The notes: generated from the letters alone by a model not told the origin. A stretch of DNA of 53,839 nucleotides from an uncultured Clostridia bacterium (GCA_947625335.1 CANQNY010000003.1:1-53839), one strand, 5' to 3'; shown: positions 14,627-24,169, numbered from the stretch's first letter. Translations and numbers: made by a program.

Positions 14627-15001
14627 TTAACTATGCTTTTTAATAAACTCCTTTATCGCGGCAAAGCTCTCCGCGCTTAAATCGTGTTCGATACGGCAGG
14701 CGTCCTCGGCAGCGATATTCTCCGGAACACCCAGAGAAGTAAGCCAGTCGGTGAAAAGCAGATGCCGCTCGTAAACGCGCTCGGCAATTTCCTTGCCTTT
14801 AGCCGTCAAGGAAATAAAACCGTTTTCGTCCACGGTCACGCACCCGTCCTCGCGCAGATTTTTCATAGCAACACTTACCGAAGGCTTTGAAAACTCCATT
14901 TCTGCGGCTATATCCACCGAGCGCACGTCGCCTATACGATTGTGAAGAATAAGAATGGTTTCGAGATAGTTTTCCTTTGATTCAAAAATTCTGTCTTTCA
15001 T
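14627..15001 (-). CDS. DtxR/MntR-family metal-dependent regulator
   Basis: 124 residues from the ATG at 15001 (AAAGGG upstream); a longer frame upstream crosses the promoter and is not used. The winged HTH is clear (YLETILILHNRIGDVRSVDIAAEMEFSKPSVSVAMKNLREDGCVTV). The dimer/metal domain holds ACRIEHDLS, matching the CxxEH metal-binding motif of DtxR/IdeR; the Cys suggests an iron-type and not a manganese-type sensor. It lacks the C-terminal SH3-like domain. It is the first gene of an operon with the MBL-fold protein. Confidence 0.88.
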   Translation of the reverse strand: MKDRIFESKENYLETILILHNRIGDVRSVDIAAEMEFSKPSVSVAMKNLREDGCVTVDENGFISLTAKGKEIAERVYERHLLFTDWLTSLGVPENIAAEDACRIEHDLSAESFAAIKEFIKKHS

Positions 15002-15056
15002 TGTTTTCCCTTTCAACTCTTTCAAAAAATGCCAAAAACCGACCCTGCCTATCTTT

Positions 15057-15085
15057 ATTTTAGCACTTTTTCGCCTTAAAGTCAA
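15057..15085 (-). promoter_or_regulatory. Promoter of the DtxR-type regulator
   Basis: On the minus strand, TTGACT (15080-15085), 17 bp, TAAAAT (15057-15062). Confidence 0.75.
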
Positions 15086-15094
15086 GGGCAAAAA

Positions 15095-16024
15095 CTACTG
15101 GTTCATACTTAACATTCTCGCGATAACGCTGCCCTCGTAAACTATCGGGTATTCCCGCAGCGAGAAAATAACGCCGTCTACGGGAGCGGTTATCTGCTGT
15201 TCGACAGTACCGGTTATGGGAGTTACAATTTCGCCTATGACAGAACCCTTTACAAGCCACATATTGTGTTCCGCAACGGGAACAAATATCCCGCTGCCCG
15301 AGGAATGAATGACCGTCACCGCTCCGTCGGTGGAAATCATCGGGTGAGAAATGCCGTGTTCCTCCTCATCCCAGACGCCGAGGTGATTCATAAGGTTGAA
15401 TATACCGTGCAAAAGCTGTTCGCAATATGCAATGTCAATACGCTGACCCACGCCCATTTCCACCACAAGCGTCGGCACGCCTCGCTCGACAAGCGTTTTC
15501 GCAAGCGAGCCGCCGCCCACCGCTCCCGACTCGTGAACCCACACAAGGTCGGTGTTTAAAAGCTTTGCATAGCGCATAAGATAGTCGCTGTTTTCGGGGC
15601 TTATTCTCACCTGCGGAATTTCGCGGATAAAGATGTTGCTGGAATGAATATCCACGCACAAATCCGCGCCCTCGATATCCGCGGCAAGCTCTTTTGCGAT
15701 GTTGTCCGCGATAGAACCGATGTCCGAGCCCGGGAAAACGCGGTTTACGTCCTGACCCGTCACGGGGAACGCGCGGGACGCAGACTCCATTCCGAGCGGA
15801 TTTACCGCGGGATAGATGTCAACAGTACCGTGCAGACCGCCTATATTCGCGGTTATTTTTTGAATAAGCTTGTAACAGATATACTGCCCGTCAAGCTCGT
15901 CGCCATGAATTCCCGTGACAATGGCAATGCGCTTTCCGTCCTCCTCGCCGCCGTGCAAGGTGTTTTTCTTGATTGTAAGCTTTTCGTCAACGCTTAAACT
16001 TACCGTGACCAGATTTTTTATCAT
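15095..16024 (-). CDS. M14-family succinylglutamate desuccinylase/aspartoacylase-like protein
   Basis: 309 residues. The zinc-dependent deacylase core has IVTGIHGDELDGQ (HxxE zinc ligands), the NPLG-ESASRAFP and DVNRVFPG substrate motifs, a later DIHSSN with the third zinc ligand, and VVEMGVGQRID carrying the likely catalytic Glu. The C-terminal ~90 residues form the beta-barrel-like domain of the AstE/AspA family. The substrate cannot be told from sequence; bacterial members remove acyl groups from amino acids or act in ectoine breakdown. It follows the ABC permease by 36 nt and probably shares its transcript. Confidence 0.85.
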   Translation of the reverse strand: MIKNLVTVSLSVDEKLTIKKNTLHGGEEDGKRIAIVTGIHGDELDGQYICYKLIQKITANIGGLHGTVDIYPAVNPLGMESASRAFPVTGQDVNRVFPGSDIGSIADNIAKELAADIEGADLCVDIHSSNIFIREIPQVRISPENSDYLMRYAKLLNTDLVWVHESGAVGGGSLAKTLVERGVPTLVVEMGVGQRIDIAYCEQLLHGIFNLMNHLGVWDEEEHGISHPMISTDGAVTVIHSSGSGIFVPVAEHNMWLVKGSVIGEIVTPITGTVEQQITAPVDGVIFSLREYPIVYEGSVIARMLSMNQ

Positions 16025-16060
16025 ACTGCTCCGCCTGCCCTCCTTGCCTATTATCTGAAA

Positions 16061-17524
16061 TTACTCAACCGATTTGAGAGATTCGACCATGCTTATTTTT
16101 TTCAAAACGCCCGTCATTATGAAGTTTACAATAAGCGAAAACGCCAGCGTTATCAAAAACGCCCACAAATAGGACGGCGCGTGAATACTCCGACCGAACA
16201 TGACCTCGTCGATTTCCGCCGTTGTGATAACGAACATACAAAGCGCGTAGCCGAGTCCCAGACCCACAATACCGCCCATTATCGAGAGAATGATGTTCTC
16301 ACGGAAAATGTAGCTTGACACTTCCATATCATAGAAACCGAGAACTTTCAGCGTTGCAATTTCGCGTATGCGTTCGGTAATGTTGACGTTGGTGAGATTA
16401 TACAACACCACAAATGCCAGCGCCGCCGCCGACACGATAAGCACCACCGTCACAAGGTCCATTATCTGCAAGGTTTCGTGAACGGACGAAAGCGACGATG
16501 CATTCATAATAAGCGCAAGGACATTATCGTTTGCGATAACGTGTTCGGAAAACGCGTCCTGAACCGCCTCATCGCGGGAAATGCCGTTGTCGAAATACAC
16601 CATATTAAACTTAGGGCTTGTGCCGAAAAGCTCCTTGTAAACGCTCTCCGACATATAAAGATAATGGCTGGTGTACTGCTCGGTAATGCCCGCTATTACG
16701 AGAGATTTTGTGCTGCTGTCGCTGATTTTGACGTTCAGGGCATCTCCCTTTGAAAGCCCCAGAAGTTTTGCGGCTTTTTCGGTAATTATCGCCCCGTCAG
16801 ACAGCGAGAGTTTCTCTCCCGAACGGCGTTCGTGCAGGTCTACAAACTGCTCGAAAAGCGCGGTATCCTCAACGCAGGTGACATAACAAGTCACCTTGTT
16901 TCCCGAAAAATCGGTTTCATACTGCTTGATAAGAGCGCGGGTGTATTTCGTGTTCGGCTCGTATTCAAGCAGGGTGTTGTAAATGCTTTCAAGCTCCGAG
17001 GGCTTTGCGTCCTCGTCGTAGGCTAAATAACCGCTGTATTTGTAAATTTTGTCATACTGAAGGTCAACTATATCCGAAATGGAATTCTTAAGCCCAAGTC
17101 CCGTAAGCGACAACGCCGTACAGCCCGCTATGCCGACTATTGTCATAAACATTCTGCGCTTGTAGCGGAAAATATTCCGACCGCTGACTTTGGCAAAAAA
17201 GCTCATATGATTCCACAAAAACGGAATTCGCTCGATAAGAACGCGTTTTCCCGCCTTTGGAGCTTTCGGGCGCATAAGCGAGGCTGGCGTTTCCTCCAAG
17301 GCTTTTCTGCACGAGAAAAACACGGTAAGCGCGATAGCAAGGGACATAGAGCCGATGGATACTATCATATTTTCGGGCGTGAAGAGATAGTGAATTTTTT
17401 TGATGTCGTACATCATTGAATATGCGTAAACAATAACGCTCGGGAACAGAAAACAGCCTCCCACCGCGCCAAAAGCTCCGCCGATTGCCGCGCCCGACAC
17501 CGCGTAAATCATATAATGCCGCAT
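16061..17524 (-). CDS. ABC transporter permease, FtsX type, C-terminal half (frameshifted)
   Basis: 487 residues with several membrane segments, a MacB/FtsX-type extracellular domain and a second FtsX core near the C-terminus (ITERIREIATLKVLGFYDMEVSSYIFRE). Alone it lacks a proper start: its first residues, MRHYMIYAVSG, continue in the other frame the sequence KALG-YSNGAVMRHYMIYA that is typical for the inside of one large permease. It is the downstream part of a gene whose first part is 17509-19416, separated by an apparent one-base deletion near 17542. Confidence 0.85.
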   Translation of the reverse strand: MRHYMIYAVSGAAIGGAFGAVGGCFLFPSVIVYAYSMMYDIKKIHYLFTPENMIVSIGSMSLAIALTVFFSCRKALEETPASLMRPKAPKAGKRVLIERIPFLWNHMSFFAKVSGRNIFRYKRRMFMTIVGIAGCTALSLTGLGLKNSISDIVDLQYDKIYKYSGYLAYDEDAKPSELESIYNTLLEYEPNTKYTRALIKQYETDFSGNKVTCYVTCVEDTALFEQFVDLHERRSGEKLSLSDGAIITEKAAKLLGLSKGDALNVKISDSSTKSLVIAGITEQYTSHYLYMSESVYKELFGTSPKFNMVYFDNGISRDEAVQDAFSEHVIANDNVLALIMNASSLSSVHETLQIMDLVTVVLIVSAAALAFVVLYNLTNVNITERIREIATLKVLGFYDMEVSSYIFRENIILSIMGGIVGLGLGYALCMFVITTAEIDEVMFGRSIHAPSYLWAFLITLAFSLIVNFIMTGVLKKISMVESLKSVE

Positions 17525-19416
17525 AACCGCGCCGTTTGAGTACCAAGCGCTTTATGAGTGCCGATTTGCGTTCTCTGCTCCTCAACCATTCTCGACATAG
17601 TTGTAAGGCAGACCAGTCCCGCCACCAGCAGGAAAAATACAGGGAAAATCGCCGCAATTCTGTTAATGCGCTCGGAGTTGGACTCGTATTCGGAATAACC
17701 GACGTTGTCGTCGCGGGTGAAAATATACCACTCGGCGTTTCCCGCGTCGGAAATTTCCTCGCGTGCGTCGGAAAGCTCCTTCTCAGCGTCCGCAATCTCG
17801 GAATTATACTCCGCCACGCCGTCGTTATATTCAACAAGCCCGTCCTCGTATTTCTTCCGTGCGTCGGAAAGTTCAGCCATTCCGTCCTCGTAGGACTTTA
17901 AGCCGTCGTTGTACTCCTGCCGCTTTTGTGCGAGAGTTTCTGCGCCCTCGTTATATTCCCGCTCGGCGTCTTCAAGGGCTTTTTTGCCGTCGAGATACTG
18001 CGAATAACCATCCTCGTATTCCGCAAGACCCGCGTTGTACTGCGCTGTCCCTGCGTCTATTTCAGCCTGCGCCGCGGACAGCTGTTCTTCTCCCGCAGCT
18101 ATTATCTGCTCGTTTTGGGTAATCTGCGCGAGAGCATTGTCAAGCTGCAATTTCGTCTGTTCAAGCTGCGCTTTAGCCTCCGCGACAGCCGCCGAACCGT
18201 AAGCCTGTTCCATTTGTTGGAGCTGCCTTAAACCTTCCTCGTACTGCGCAAGACCCTGTTCATACTGCGCCCGCGCTGACTGCAACTCGGCTTTCCCCGC
18301 CTCGAGAGCGGCTTTTTGCAAATCAAGTTCAGCCTGCCCCGCGTCGAGCTGCGCTTTCGACTCGTCAAGCTGTTGTTTCGCGTCCGCAAGCGTTTTTTCG
18401 GTCTCGGCAAGAGCCGCTTTTCCGTCGTCTATCTCCTTTTTCGCGTCGGCGAGTTCTTTCTCTCCGTCCGCTAACTGCGCCGCGCCGTCGTCAAGTTCCT
18501 TTTTCGCGTCGTCAAGCTCCTTTTCGCCGTCGGAAATCTGCTTTGCTGCGTCGTCTAACTCTTTCTTCGCGTCGTCGAGTTCTTTTTGCCCGTCTGCTTT
18601 GGCTTTTTCGAGTTCTTTTTCGCCGTCCTCAATCTCTTTTAAAGCGTCGCCTATTACCTCGTCATAGCGGATTTCGCTGCGGTCAATTCCGAGGGTTTCA
18701 AGCTTGTCGGAAATGCTGTCCCGAAGCTCCTTATACTCGTCGGAATAGCTTGAAAAGCCTTTAAGTGTGTCAGAGCGGACGTAAATTTCCGTATAAACGT
18801 CCTGTGTAAAATGCTCCTCCGGCACTATCATAAACGCGTCTATCGCGCCGTCGCCGATATTTGTGCTGCCGCGCTGGGTTTTGGAAATGTACATAGGCGT
18901 TTGGTACAGCCCGACAACGGTATATTCGTCCCGTACAAGCGGAAATTCGTCCGCCTCCGTCAAATCCTCCAGAGTGATTTTATCCCCGACTTTCAGCCCC
19001 TCGTGGAGAATGTTGTAGCTTACTATACATTCCTCGTCCGTTTCGGGAGCGCGACCCTCGAAAATGTCGACTTTGTTTATCTCGTCGGGAGTTTTTGAAA
19101 AAACCCGCGTGAGATACTCCTCCTCGCCCCGATGAAGTGCTAAATCGGTATATTTCGACGGAAAAACGCCGTCAACCCCGTCGACCTCGGAAATCGCCCT
19201 CACGTCGTCTTCCGTAAGTCCGAAGGTTGAAAGCACCCTTAAATCAAACAGATTATGCCCGTCAAAATAATCGTCCGCGGAGGTTTTCATAATGCCGCAA
19301 GTAGCGCGCACTCCGCTGAAAAAACCGACCCCGATAGCACAAATTAAGAGTATTGACAGAAATCGGCTTTTCGATTTGGAAATTTCGCGAAAAGTGTTCT
19401 TGTTTACCGCTTTCAT
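17509..19416 (-). CDS. ABC transporter permease, N-terminal half with long coiled coil (frameshifted)
   Basis: 635 residues. There is one membrane helix (about 20-38), a periplasmic-type MacB region, then ~300 residues of heptad repeats rich in KELDDAKKELDDG and related Asp/Glu/Ala/Lys motifs (about 255-565), then a second helix ending in MVEEQRTQIGTHKALG. That ending normally runs into further helices, but here the frame shifts and stops within 10 residues. The coiled-coil permeases of this family sit beside a MacB-like ATPase, as here, and are often linked to export of peptides or to envelope stress. An ATG with GGAGG is present. Confidence 0.87.
   Translation of the reverse strand: MKAVNKNTFREISKSKSRFLSILLICAIGVGFFSGVRATCGIMKTSADDYFDGHNLFDLRVLSTFGLTEDDVRAISEVDGVDGVFPSKYTDLALHRGEEEYLTRVFSKTPDEINKVDIFEGRAPETDEECIVSYNILHEGLKVGDKITLEDLTEADEFPLVRDEYTVVGLYQTPMYISKTQRGSTNIGDGAIDAFMIVPEEHFTQDVYTEIYVRSDTLKGFSSYSDEYKELRDSISDKLETLGIDRSEIRYDEVIGDALKEIEDGEKELEKAKADGQKELDDAKKELDDAAKQISDGEKELDDAKKELDDGAAQLADGEKELADAKKEIDDGKAALAETEKTLADAKQQLDESKAQLDAGQAELDLQKAALEAGKAELQSARAQYEQGLAQYEEGLRQLQQMEQAYGSAAVAEAKAQLEQTKLQLDNALAQITQNEQIIAAGEEQLSAAQAEIDAGTAQYNAGLAEYEDGYSQYLDGKKALEDAEREYNEGAETLAQKRQEYNDGLKSYEDGMAELSDARKKYEDGLVEYNDGVAEYNSEIADAEKELSDAREEISDAGNAEWYIFTRDDNVGYSEYESNSERINRIAAIFPVFFLLVAGLVCLTTMSRMVEEQRTQIGTHKALGTQTARLCGII
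17540..17544 (-). other. Frameshift site splitting the ABC permease
   Basis: Read on the minus strand, CTT-GG is followed by TAC-TCA-AAC-GGC in the -1 frame, giving the expected KALG-YSNGAVM. One base is missing between the GG and TAC. No slippery heptamer is seen, so a programmed shift is unlikely. A real mutation and a sequencing error cannot be told apart here. Confidence 0.8.
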
Positions 19417-19426
19417 TTTGCCTCCG

Positions 19427-20128
19427 TCACCATTCTATCTGCTCTACGGGAGTGGGGTTGTCGTTTAAAATTATCTCGGACGCCCTGCTGTTTTTTATCT
19501 TTATAACGCGGTCCGCCATGGGGGTAATCGCCGTGTTGTGCGTGACTAAAATAACCGTCATTCCGTCGCGGCGGCAGGTGTCCTGCAAAAGCTTCAATAT
19601 CATTTTTCCCGTGTTGTAATCAAGCGCGCCGGTAGGCTCGTCGCACAGCAGCAGCTTCGGCTTTTTCGAGAGAGCGCGCGCAATGGACACTCGCTGCTGT
19701 TCGCCGCCCGAAAGCTGCGCGGGAAAGTTGTTGATGCGTTCGCCGAGTCCCACCTTTTCGAGAATTTCCACGGCGGGTATGTAGTCGCGCTTAGTCTGCG
19801 CGGCAATTTCAACGTTCTCTTTTGCGGTAAGATTTGGAAGAAGATTGTAAAACTGGAAAATAAACCCTATATCGTATCTTCTGTACAACGTCAGTTGTTT
19901 TCGGTTGTAACCGTCAACTCTCGCTCCGTCAACCGAGATAATTCCCTCGTCGCAGGAATCCATTCCGCCCAGCATATTAAGAACGGTAGTCTTCCCCGAA
20001 CCCGACGGGCCGACAATCACCGCCAGTTCTCCCTTTTCGATATCAAAAGTCATACCGTCGGCGGCGTTTATCGTCACTTCCCCGACGTGATAACGCTTGT
20101 ATACATCCTTCAAGGTTACAAATGCCAT
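19427..20128 (-). CDS. ABC transporter ATP-binding protein (MacB/LolD type)
   Basis: 233 residues. Walker A is GPSGSGKTT, the Q-loop lies in [19 protein letters not shown], the signature is [19 protein letters not shown], Walker B is [11 protein letters not shown] and the H-loop VTHN. It is the MacB/LolD subfamily, which works with FtsX-type permeases. The start is the ATG at 20128 behind GGAGGAG; an upstream TTG lies within that site. The permease follows after 10 nt. With the permease frameshifted, the transporter may not function. Confidence 0.93.
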   Translation of the reverse strand: MAFVTLKDVYKRYHVGEVTINAADGMTFDIEKGELAVIVGPSGSGKTTVLNMLGGMDSCDEGIISVDGARVDGYNRKQLTLYRRYDIGFIFQFYNLLPNLTAKENVEIAAQTKRDYIPAVEILEKVGLGERINNFPAQLSGGEQQRVSIARALSKKPKLLLCDEPTGALDYNTGKMILKLLQDTCRRDGMTVILVTHNTAITPMADRVIKIKNSRASEIILNDNPTPVEQIEW

Positions 20129-20185
20129 AATCTCCTCCAAAAGTGTTTGTACACAAAAGTGAATTATTTTTTAATTGAAAAATAT

Positions 20186-20211
20186 GCACCGTACATAAAG
20201 CAGTGCGGTGC
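20186..20211 (-). terminator. Weak terminator behind serS
   Basis: Minus-strand stem GCACCG / CGGTGC with a 14-nt loop, followed by ATATTTTT. Confidence 0.5.
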
Positions 20212-20237
20212 GATTTTTAAATTAAAGGGTTCTAAAT

Positions 20238-21515
20238 TCACCCTATCTTGCTCTTTCCGCCCATATACGGACGAAGAACCTCGGGAATATTCACCGTGCC
20301 GTCCGCATTGAGGTTGTTCTCAAGGAACGCGATAAGCATTCTCGGCGGCGCAACGCAGGTGTTGTTAAGCGTATGCGCGAAATACTTCCCGTCCTTGCCC
20401 TTAACGCGTATTTTAAGACGTCTTGCCTGCGCGTCGCCAAGATTGGAGCAGGAACCCACCTCAAAGTATTTTTTCTGTCTCGGGCTCCACGCCTCGACGT
20501 CAAGGCTCTTTACTTTCAGATCTGCCAAATCTCCCGAGCAGCATTCCAGCGTTCTTACAGGAATATCCAGCGAACGGAACATATCCACCGTGTTCTGCCA
20601 GAGCTTATTAAACCACATTGGCGACTCCTCAGGCTTGCAAACCACAATCATTTCCTGCTTTTCAAACTGGTGAATTCTGTAAACGCCGCGCTCTTCCTTT
20701 CCGTGCGCGCCTTTTTCCTTGCGGAAACACGGAGAATAGCTTGTAAGCGTATAAGGCAGTTTTTCCTCGTCGATAATTGTGTCGATAAACCTGCCTATCA
20801 TCGAATGTTCGGACGTTCCGATAAGATACAGATCCTCGCCCTCGATTTTATACATCATATCGTCCATTTCGGCAAAGCTCATAACGCCCGTTACAACGTT
20901 TGAACGAATCATAAACGGAGGCACGCAGTAGGTAAATCCTCTGTCTATCATAAAATCTCTGGCATACGAAAGCACCGCGGAATGAAGTCTTGCAATATCC
21001 CCCGTGAGGTAATAAAAGCCGTTTCCCGCGACTTTTCTTGCGGAATCGAGGTCGATGCCGTTAAGGCGTTCCATAATATCGGTGTGATACGGAATTTCAA
21101 AATCAGGGACTTTGGGCTCTCCGAAACGCTCAATCTCGACGTTCTCGCTGTCGTCCTTTCCTATAGGCACGGACGGGTCGATAATATTCGGGATAGTCAT
21201 CATAATTTTGGTGATTTTTTCCGAAAGCTCGGTCTGTTTTGCCTCAAGCTCCTTTTGCTCCGCGTCAAACTCGGCAATTTTCGCCTTTGACTTTTCAACT
21301 TCCTCGGTCATGCCTTTCGCCGCAAAGCCGCCGATTTCCTTAGAAATGCGGTTTCTGTCGGCTCTTAACTGCTCCATAGCCTGAATGGTCTTGCGGTTTT
21401 CCGCATCAAGCGCGATTACCTCGTCAACCAGCGGGAGTTTTTGGTCCTGGAACTTCTTTTTAATGTTCTCCTTAACCGCGTCGGGGTTCTCTCTTAAAAA
21501 TTTAATGTCAATCAT
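20238..21515 (-). CDS. serS: Seryl-tRNA synthetase
   Basis: 425 residues, the normal length. The N-terminal coiled-coil tRNA-binding arm is at residues ~25-110. The class II motifs are motif 2, FRKEKGAHGKEERGVYRIHQFEKQEM, and motif 3, NADGTVNIPEVLRPYMGG. It charges tRNA-Ser with serine and also supplies Ser-tRNA for selenocysteine synthesis where present. It follows parB by 18 nt, so it is probably transcribed with parA-parB. There is no room for a T-box leader directly ahead. Confidence 0.97.
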   Translation of the reverse strand: MIDIKFLRENPDAVKENIKKKFQDQKLPLVDEVIALDAENRKTIQAMEQLRADRNRISKEIGGFAAKGMTEEVEKSKAKIAEFDAEQKELEAKQTELSEKITKIMMTIPNIIDPSVPIGKDDSENVEIERFGEPKVPDFEIPYHTDIMERLNGIDLDSARKVAGNGFYYLTGDIARLHSAVLSYARDFMIDRGFTYCVPPFMIRSNVVTGVMSFAEMDDMMYKIEGEDLYLIGTSEHSMIGRFIDTIIDEEKLPYTLTSYSPCFRKEKGAHGKEERGVYRIHQFEKQEMIVVCKPEESPMWFNKLWQNTVDMFRSLDIPVRTLECCSGDLADLKVKSLDVEAWSPRQKKYFEVGSCSNLGDAQARRLKIRVKGKDGKYFAHTLNNTCVAPPRMLIAFLENNLNADGTVNIPEVLRPYMGGKSKIG

Positions 21516-21533
21516 TTTTCTCTCTCCTGTAAT

Positions 21534-22388
21534 TTAATTTTCTTGGAAATGCCCGAGAATATCCTCAAGCTGTTCCTTGTTATTAAAACTAATCTGCAGC
21601 ACGCTGCCCTTTTTTCCCTCGGAAATGCGAACCTTTGTCCCAAGCTGTTCCGCAAGGCTCGCCTCAACCTCGGTGTAGTAACTAAGCCGGGGCTTTATCG
21701 CGCGGGAATTTTTCTCCTCGCTCTCGCGTTCACTCTCACGCTTTGCAATTGTTTCGACCTGCCGCACCGAAAGCTCACCTTGTGCCGCGCGGTTTGCAAG
21801 CTCCACCATAAGAGCCTCGTCCTTGACCTTTTTGAGAGCCTTGCAATGCCCCGCCGAAAGACTGCCGTTTTTAAGCAGCTCCTGCACCGCGTTCGGCAGC
21901 GCCAGAAGTCCCAGACTGTTCGCAATCGACGAGCGCGCCTTCCCCAAAGCCTTTGCAAGCTTATCCTGCGTGAGATCAGACTTTTCGAGAATTTCTTTAT
22001 ATCCCAGAGCCTCTTCAATGGGGTTCAAATTCTCCCGCTGAAGATTTTCAATCATAGCTATCTGCATAGCCTGCTCTTCGGTCAAATCATCGCGTATCTG
22101 CGCGGGGATTTCCGACAACCCCGCCATTTTCGCGGCTCTCCAGCGGCGTTCTCCCGCGACTATCTGATAATTCCCGTTCGGCAGCGACCGCACCAGAAGC
22201 GGCTGTAAAACGCCGTGCTCCGAAATGGAATCCGCAAGCTGCCGCAAAGACTCGTTGTCAAAATTCTTTCTCGGCTGATTTTTATTCGGCTCGATCTCGC
22301 TTATCCTGAGCGTCTGCGCGCCCTCGCCGCCGAAACTGCCGTTGTCCATAAACAGCTCGCTGAAACTGCTTTCAGTTTTTCTTCCCAT
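21534..22388 (-). CDS. parB: Chromosome partitioning protein ParB (Spo0J)
   Basis: 284 residues. The N-terminal CTP-binding domain has the boxes ENPNKNQPRKNFD-like and GERRWRAAKMAGL, the central HTH contains LTQDKLAKALGKARSSIANSLGLLALP, and the C-terminal dimer domain is at ~230-284. It binds parS and spreads as a CTP-dependent clamp. It overlaps parA by 17 nt, the usual ParA-ParB pair. Two parS palindromes lie nearby (23299 and 27494). Confidence 0.95.
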   Translation of the reverse strand: MGRKTESSFSELFMDNGSFGGEGAQTLRISEIEPNKNQPRKNFDNESLRQLADSISEHGVLQPLLVRSLPNGNYQIVAGERRWRAAKMAGLSEIPAQIRDDLTEEQAMQIAMIENLQRENLNPIEEALGYKEILEKSDLTQDKLAKALGKARSSIANSLGLLALPNAVQELLKNGSLSAGHCKALKKVKDEALMVELANRAAQGELSVRQVETIAKRESERESEEKNSRAIKPRLSYYTEVEASLAEQLGTKVRISEGKKGSVLQISFNNKEQLEDILGHFQEN

Positions 22389-23169
22389 GTGTTTTCTCCA
22401 TTTCGCGGCATCTCGCCAGCACTTCCTTTGAAAGCTTTATGTAAGCCTCCGTGCCCTTTGAACTCTTGTCGTATACAATAACAGGTTCTCCATGGCTCTG
22501 AGCCTCGGAAATCTTAACGTTTCGCGGAATTTCCGTCTTGAAAATTGCCCTTTTGTCAAACGCGCTTTTTATATCGTTTTTGATTTCGTTTCCCGAAAGC
22601 AAACGTTTGTCCACCATTGTAAACACAATTCCCATAATATTAAGCTCACGGTTGTACTTCTGCTTGACGTTTTTAATGCTGTACATAAGCTGCGCCAAGC
22701 CCTCCCGCGCGAAATGTTCGCACACCATGGGGACTATTATCGTATCGCACGCGGTAAGCGCGTTTACCGCAAGCACTCCAAGCGACGGCAGCGAGTCGAT
22801 TATCACAATATCATACTCGTCGCGTATCTGGAGAACCGCTTTTCTAAGCTGGAAATTCTTATGTTCCATATTCGTGAGAATGGGTTCTGCGTCGCTTAAC
22901 TTCGTATCCGCGGGCATAATCGAGATGTTTTTGTATCTCGTTTTCACAACCGCCTCCTGCGGGCGGCACTTTCCCGTAACCACGTCGTAGGTGGTTTTTT
23001 CAAGCGTTTTCTTCTTTATGCCGAACCCCGTGGTGGAGTTTCCCTGCGGGTCAAAGTCGATAATAAGCACCTTTTTTCCAAGCGCGCCAAGCCCAGCCGC
23101 GACGTTCACGGCGGTGGTGGTTTTGCCGACTCCGCCCTTCTGGTTTACAACTCCTATTACAATTCCCAA
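22372..23169 (-). CDS. parA: Chromosome partitioning ATPase ParA (Soj)
   Basis: 265 residues. The deviant Walker A is KGGVGKTT near the N-terminus; then VLIIDFDPQGNSTTGFG, DIVIIDSLPSLGVLAVNAL and the C-terminal family sequence. A TTG at 23169 is the likely start: AAAGGGGG lies ~8 nt ahead and the protein then begins at the usual place, GIVIGVVNQKGG. A longer frame runs into the promoter region. It works with ParB on origin segregation and, as Soj, on DnaA activity. Confidence 0.95.
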   Translation of the reverse strand: MGIVIGVVNQKGGVGKTTTAVNVAAGLGALGKKVLIIDFDPQGNSTTGFGIKKKTLEKTTYDVVTGKCRPQEAVVKTRYKNISIMPADTKLSDAEPILTNMEHKNFQLRKAVLQIRDEYDIVIIDSLPSLGVLAVNALTACDTIIVPMVCEHFAREGLAQLMYSIKNVKQKYNRELNIMGIVFTMVDKRLLSGNEIKNDIKSAFDKRAIFKTEIPRNVKISEAQSHGEPVIVYDKSSKGTEAYIKLSKEVLARCREMEKTHGKKN

Positions 23170-23298
23170 GGTTTTTCCCCCTTTTTCGAGCAAAATAATT
23201 GATAAAAATTTAACAGCCAATCAGATACCGACTAAATTTATACCTTATTTATATTATAACACAAGTTTTTAGAAAAATAAACCCCTTATTACAAAAAA

Positions 23299-23314
23299 TG
23301 TTCCACGTGGAACA
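23299..23314. promoter_or_regulatory. parS site 1
   Basis: TGTTCCACGTGGAACA, a perfect 16-bp palindrome close to the Bacillus parS consensus TGTTNCACGTGAAACA, between noc and parA. Confidence 0.92.
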
Positions 23315-23359
23315 ATTTTCGTCGTTTTGAACGAAAAATGCCCTCGCGGAACACTTATT

Positions 23360-24169
23360 TTATGTTATCGGAAATCTTATCGTATATTCGTAATAATTCT
23401 CTGAACGCTCGGTGGAAAGCTCGCACGGAATATTGTCGTCCTTAATCCGCTTTAAAAGCGCGTTCAGCGAGTTTATGTAAATCCTCGGCGGAGCGGCGAT
23501 TTTAAACTGTTTTTTCTTAAGCGGCTTTGGCTTTTGCGAGCCTTCAAGTGTTTTGTTTACAAGCTGCTCGGTCTGCTCAAGATTGAGATCGCCGCGGATA
23601 ACCTTTTCAATTACGCCCATGCGAACGGCGGGAACGTCAATTCTTATCAACGCTCTCGCTTGCCGTTCGGAGAGATTTCCCGTGACAAGCATTCTCCGTT
23701 CCGCGTCCGAAAACCGCAAAAGCCGCAGCTTGTTTGCTATAGTAGACTGCGCTTTTCCAAGCCTCGACGCCGCCTCCTCCTGCGTAAGACCGTAGCAGGA
23801 AATGAGCTTTTCAATTGCCAACGCCTCCTCGAAATAACTCAGATCCTTTCGCTGAATGTTCTCGATAAGCGCGAGAATTGCCGACTGTTCGTCGTCAACG
23901 TTCATTATAATGCACGGCACTTCCGAAAGCCCTGCAAGTTTTGCAGCGCGCGTTCGGCGTTCGCCGCTTATTATCTCGTACAACGCGCCTTTTTTCCTCA
24001 CGCAAATCGGCTGTAAAATGCCGTTTTCGCGGATACTCTCCGACAGCGACCGAAGCGCGTCGTTGTTGAACTCGCACCGCGGCTGGGAGCGGTTCGGCGT
24101 AAGCTCCGCAATGCCGAGCATAACCACCTGCCCCGCGATTTTTTCCTTTGGTTTGAACAATCCGTTCAT
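23360..24169 (-). CDS. noc: ParB-family nucleoid occlusion protein Noc
   Basis: 269 residues, a second ParB paralog between parA and rsmG, the same order as noc in Bacillus. It has the CTP-binding GERRTRAAKLAGLSEVPCI box, the HTH GLTQEEAASRLGKAQSTIANKLRLLRFS and a C-terminal dimer domain. Noc binds its own sites and blocks division over the nucleoid. Naming it Noc and not a second ParB rests on gene order. I found no ATTTCCCGGGAAAT-type Noc site in the window. GGGGGAATTTC precedes the ATG. Confidence 0.85.
   Translation of the reverse strand: MNGLFKPKEKIAGQVVMLGIAELTPNRSQPRCEFNNDALRSLSESIRENGILQPICVRKKGALYEIISGERRTRAAKLAGLSEVPCIIMNVDDEQSAILALIENIQRKDLSYFEEALAIEKLISCYGLTQEEAASRLGKAQSTIANKLRLLRFSDAERRMLVTGNLSERQARALIRIDVPAVRMGVIEKVIRGDLNLEQTEQLVNKTLEGSQKPKPLKKKQFKIAAPPRIYINSLNALLKRIKDDNIPCELSTERSENYYEYTIRFPIT

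Noticed and set aside
17509-17550. Programmed ribosomal frameshift in the ABC permease
   Set aside because: No slippery heptamer or downstream stimulatory hairpin was found at the junction.
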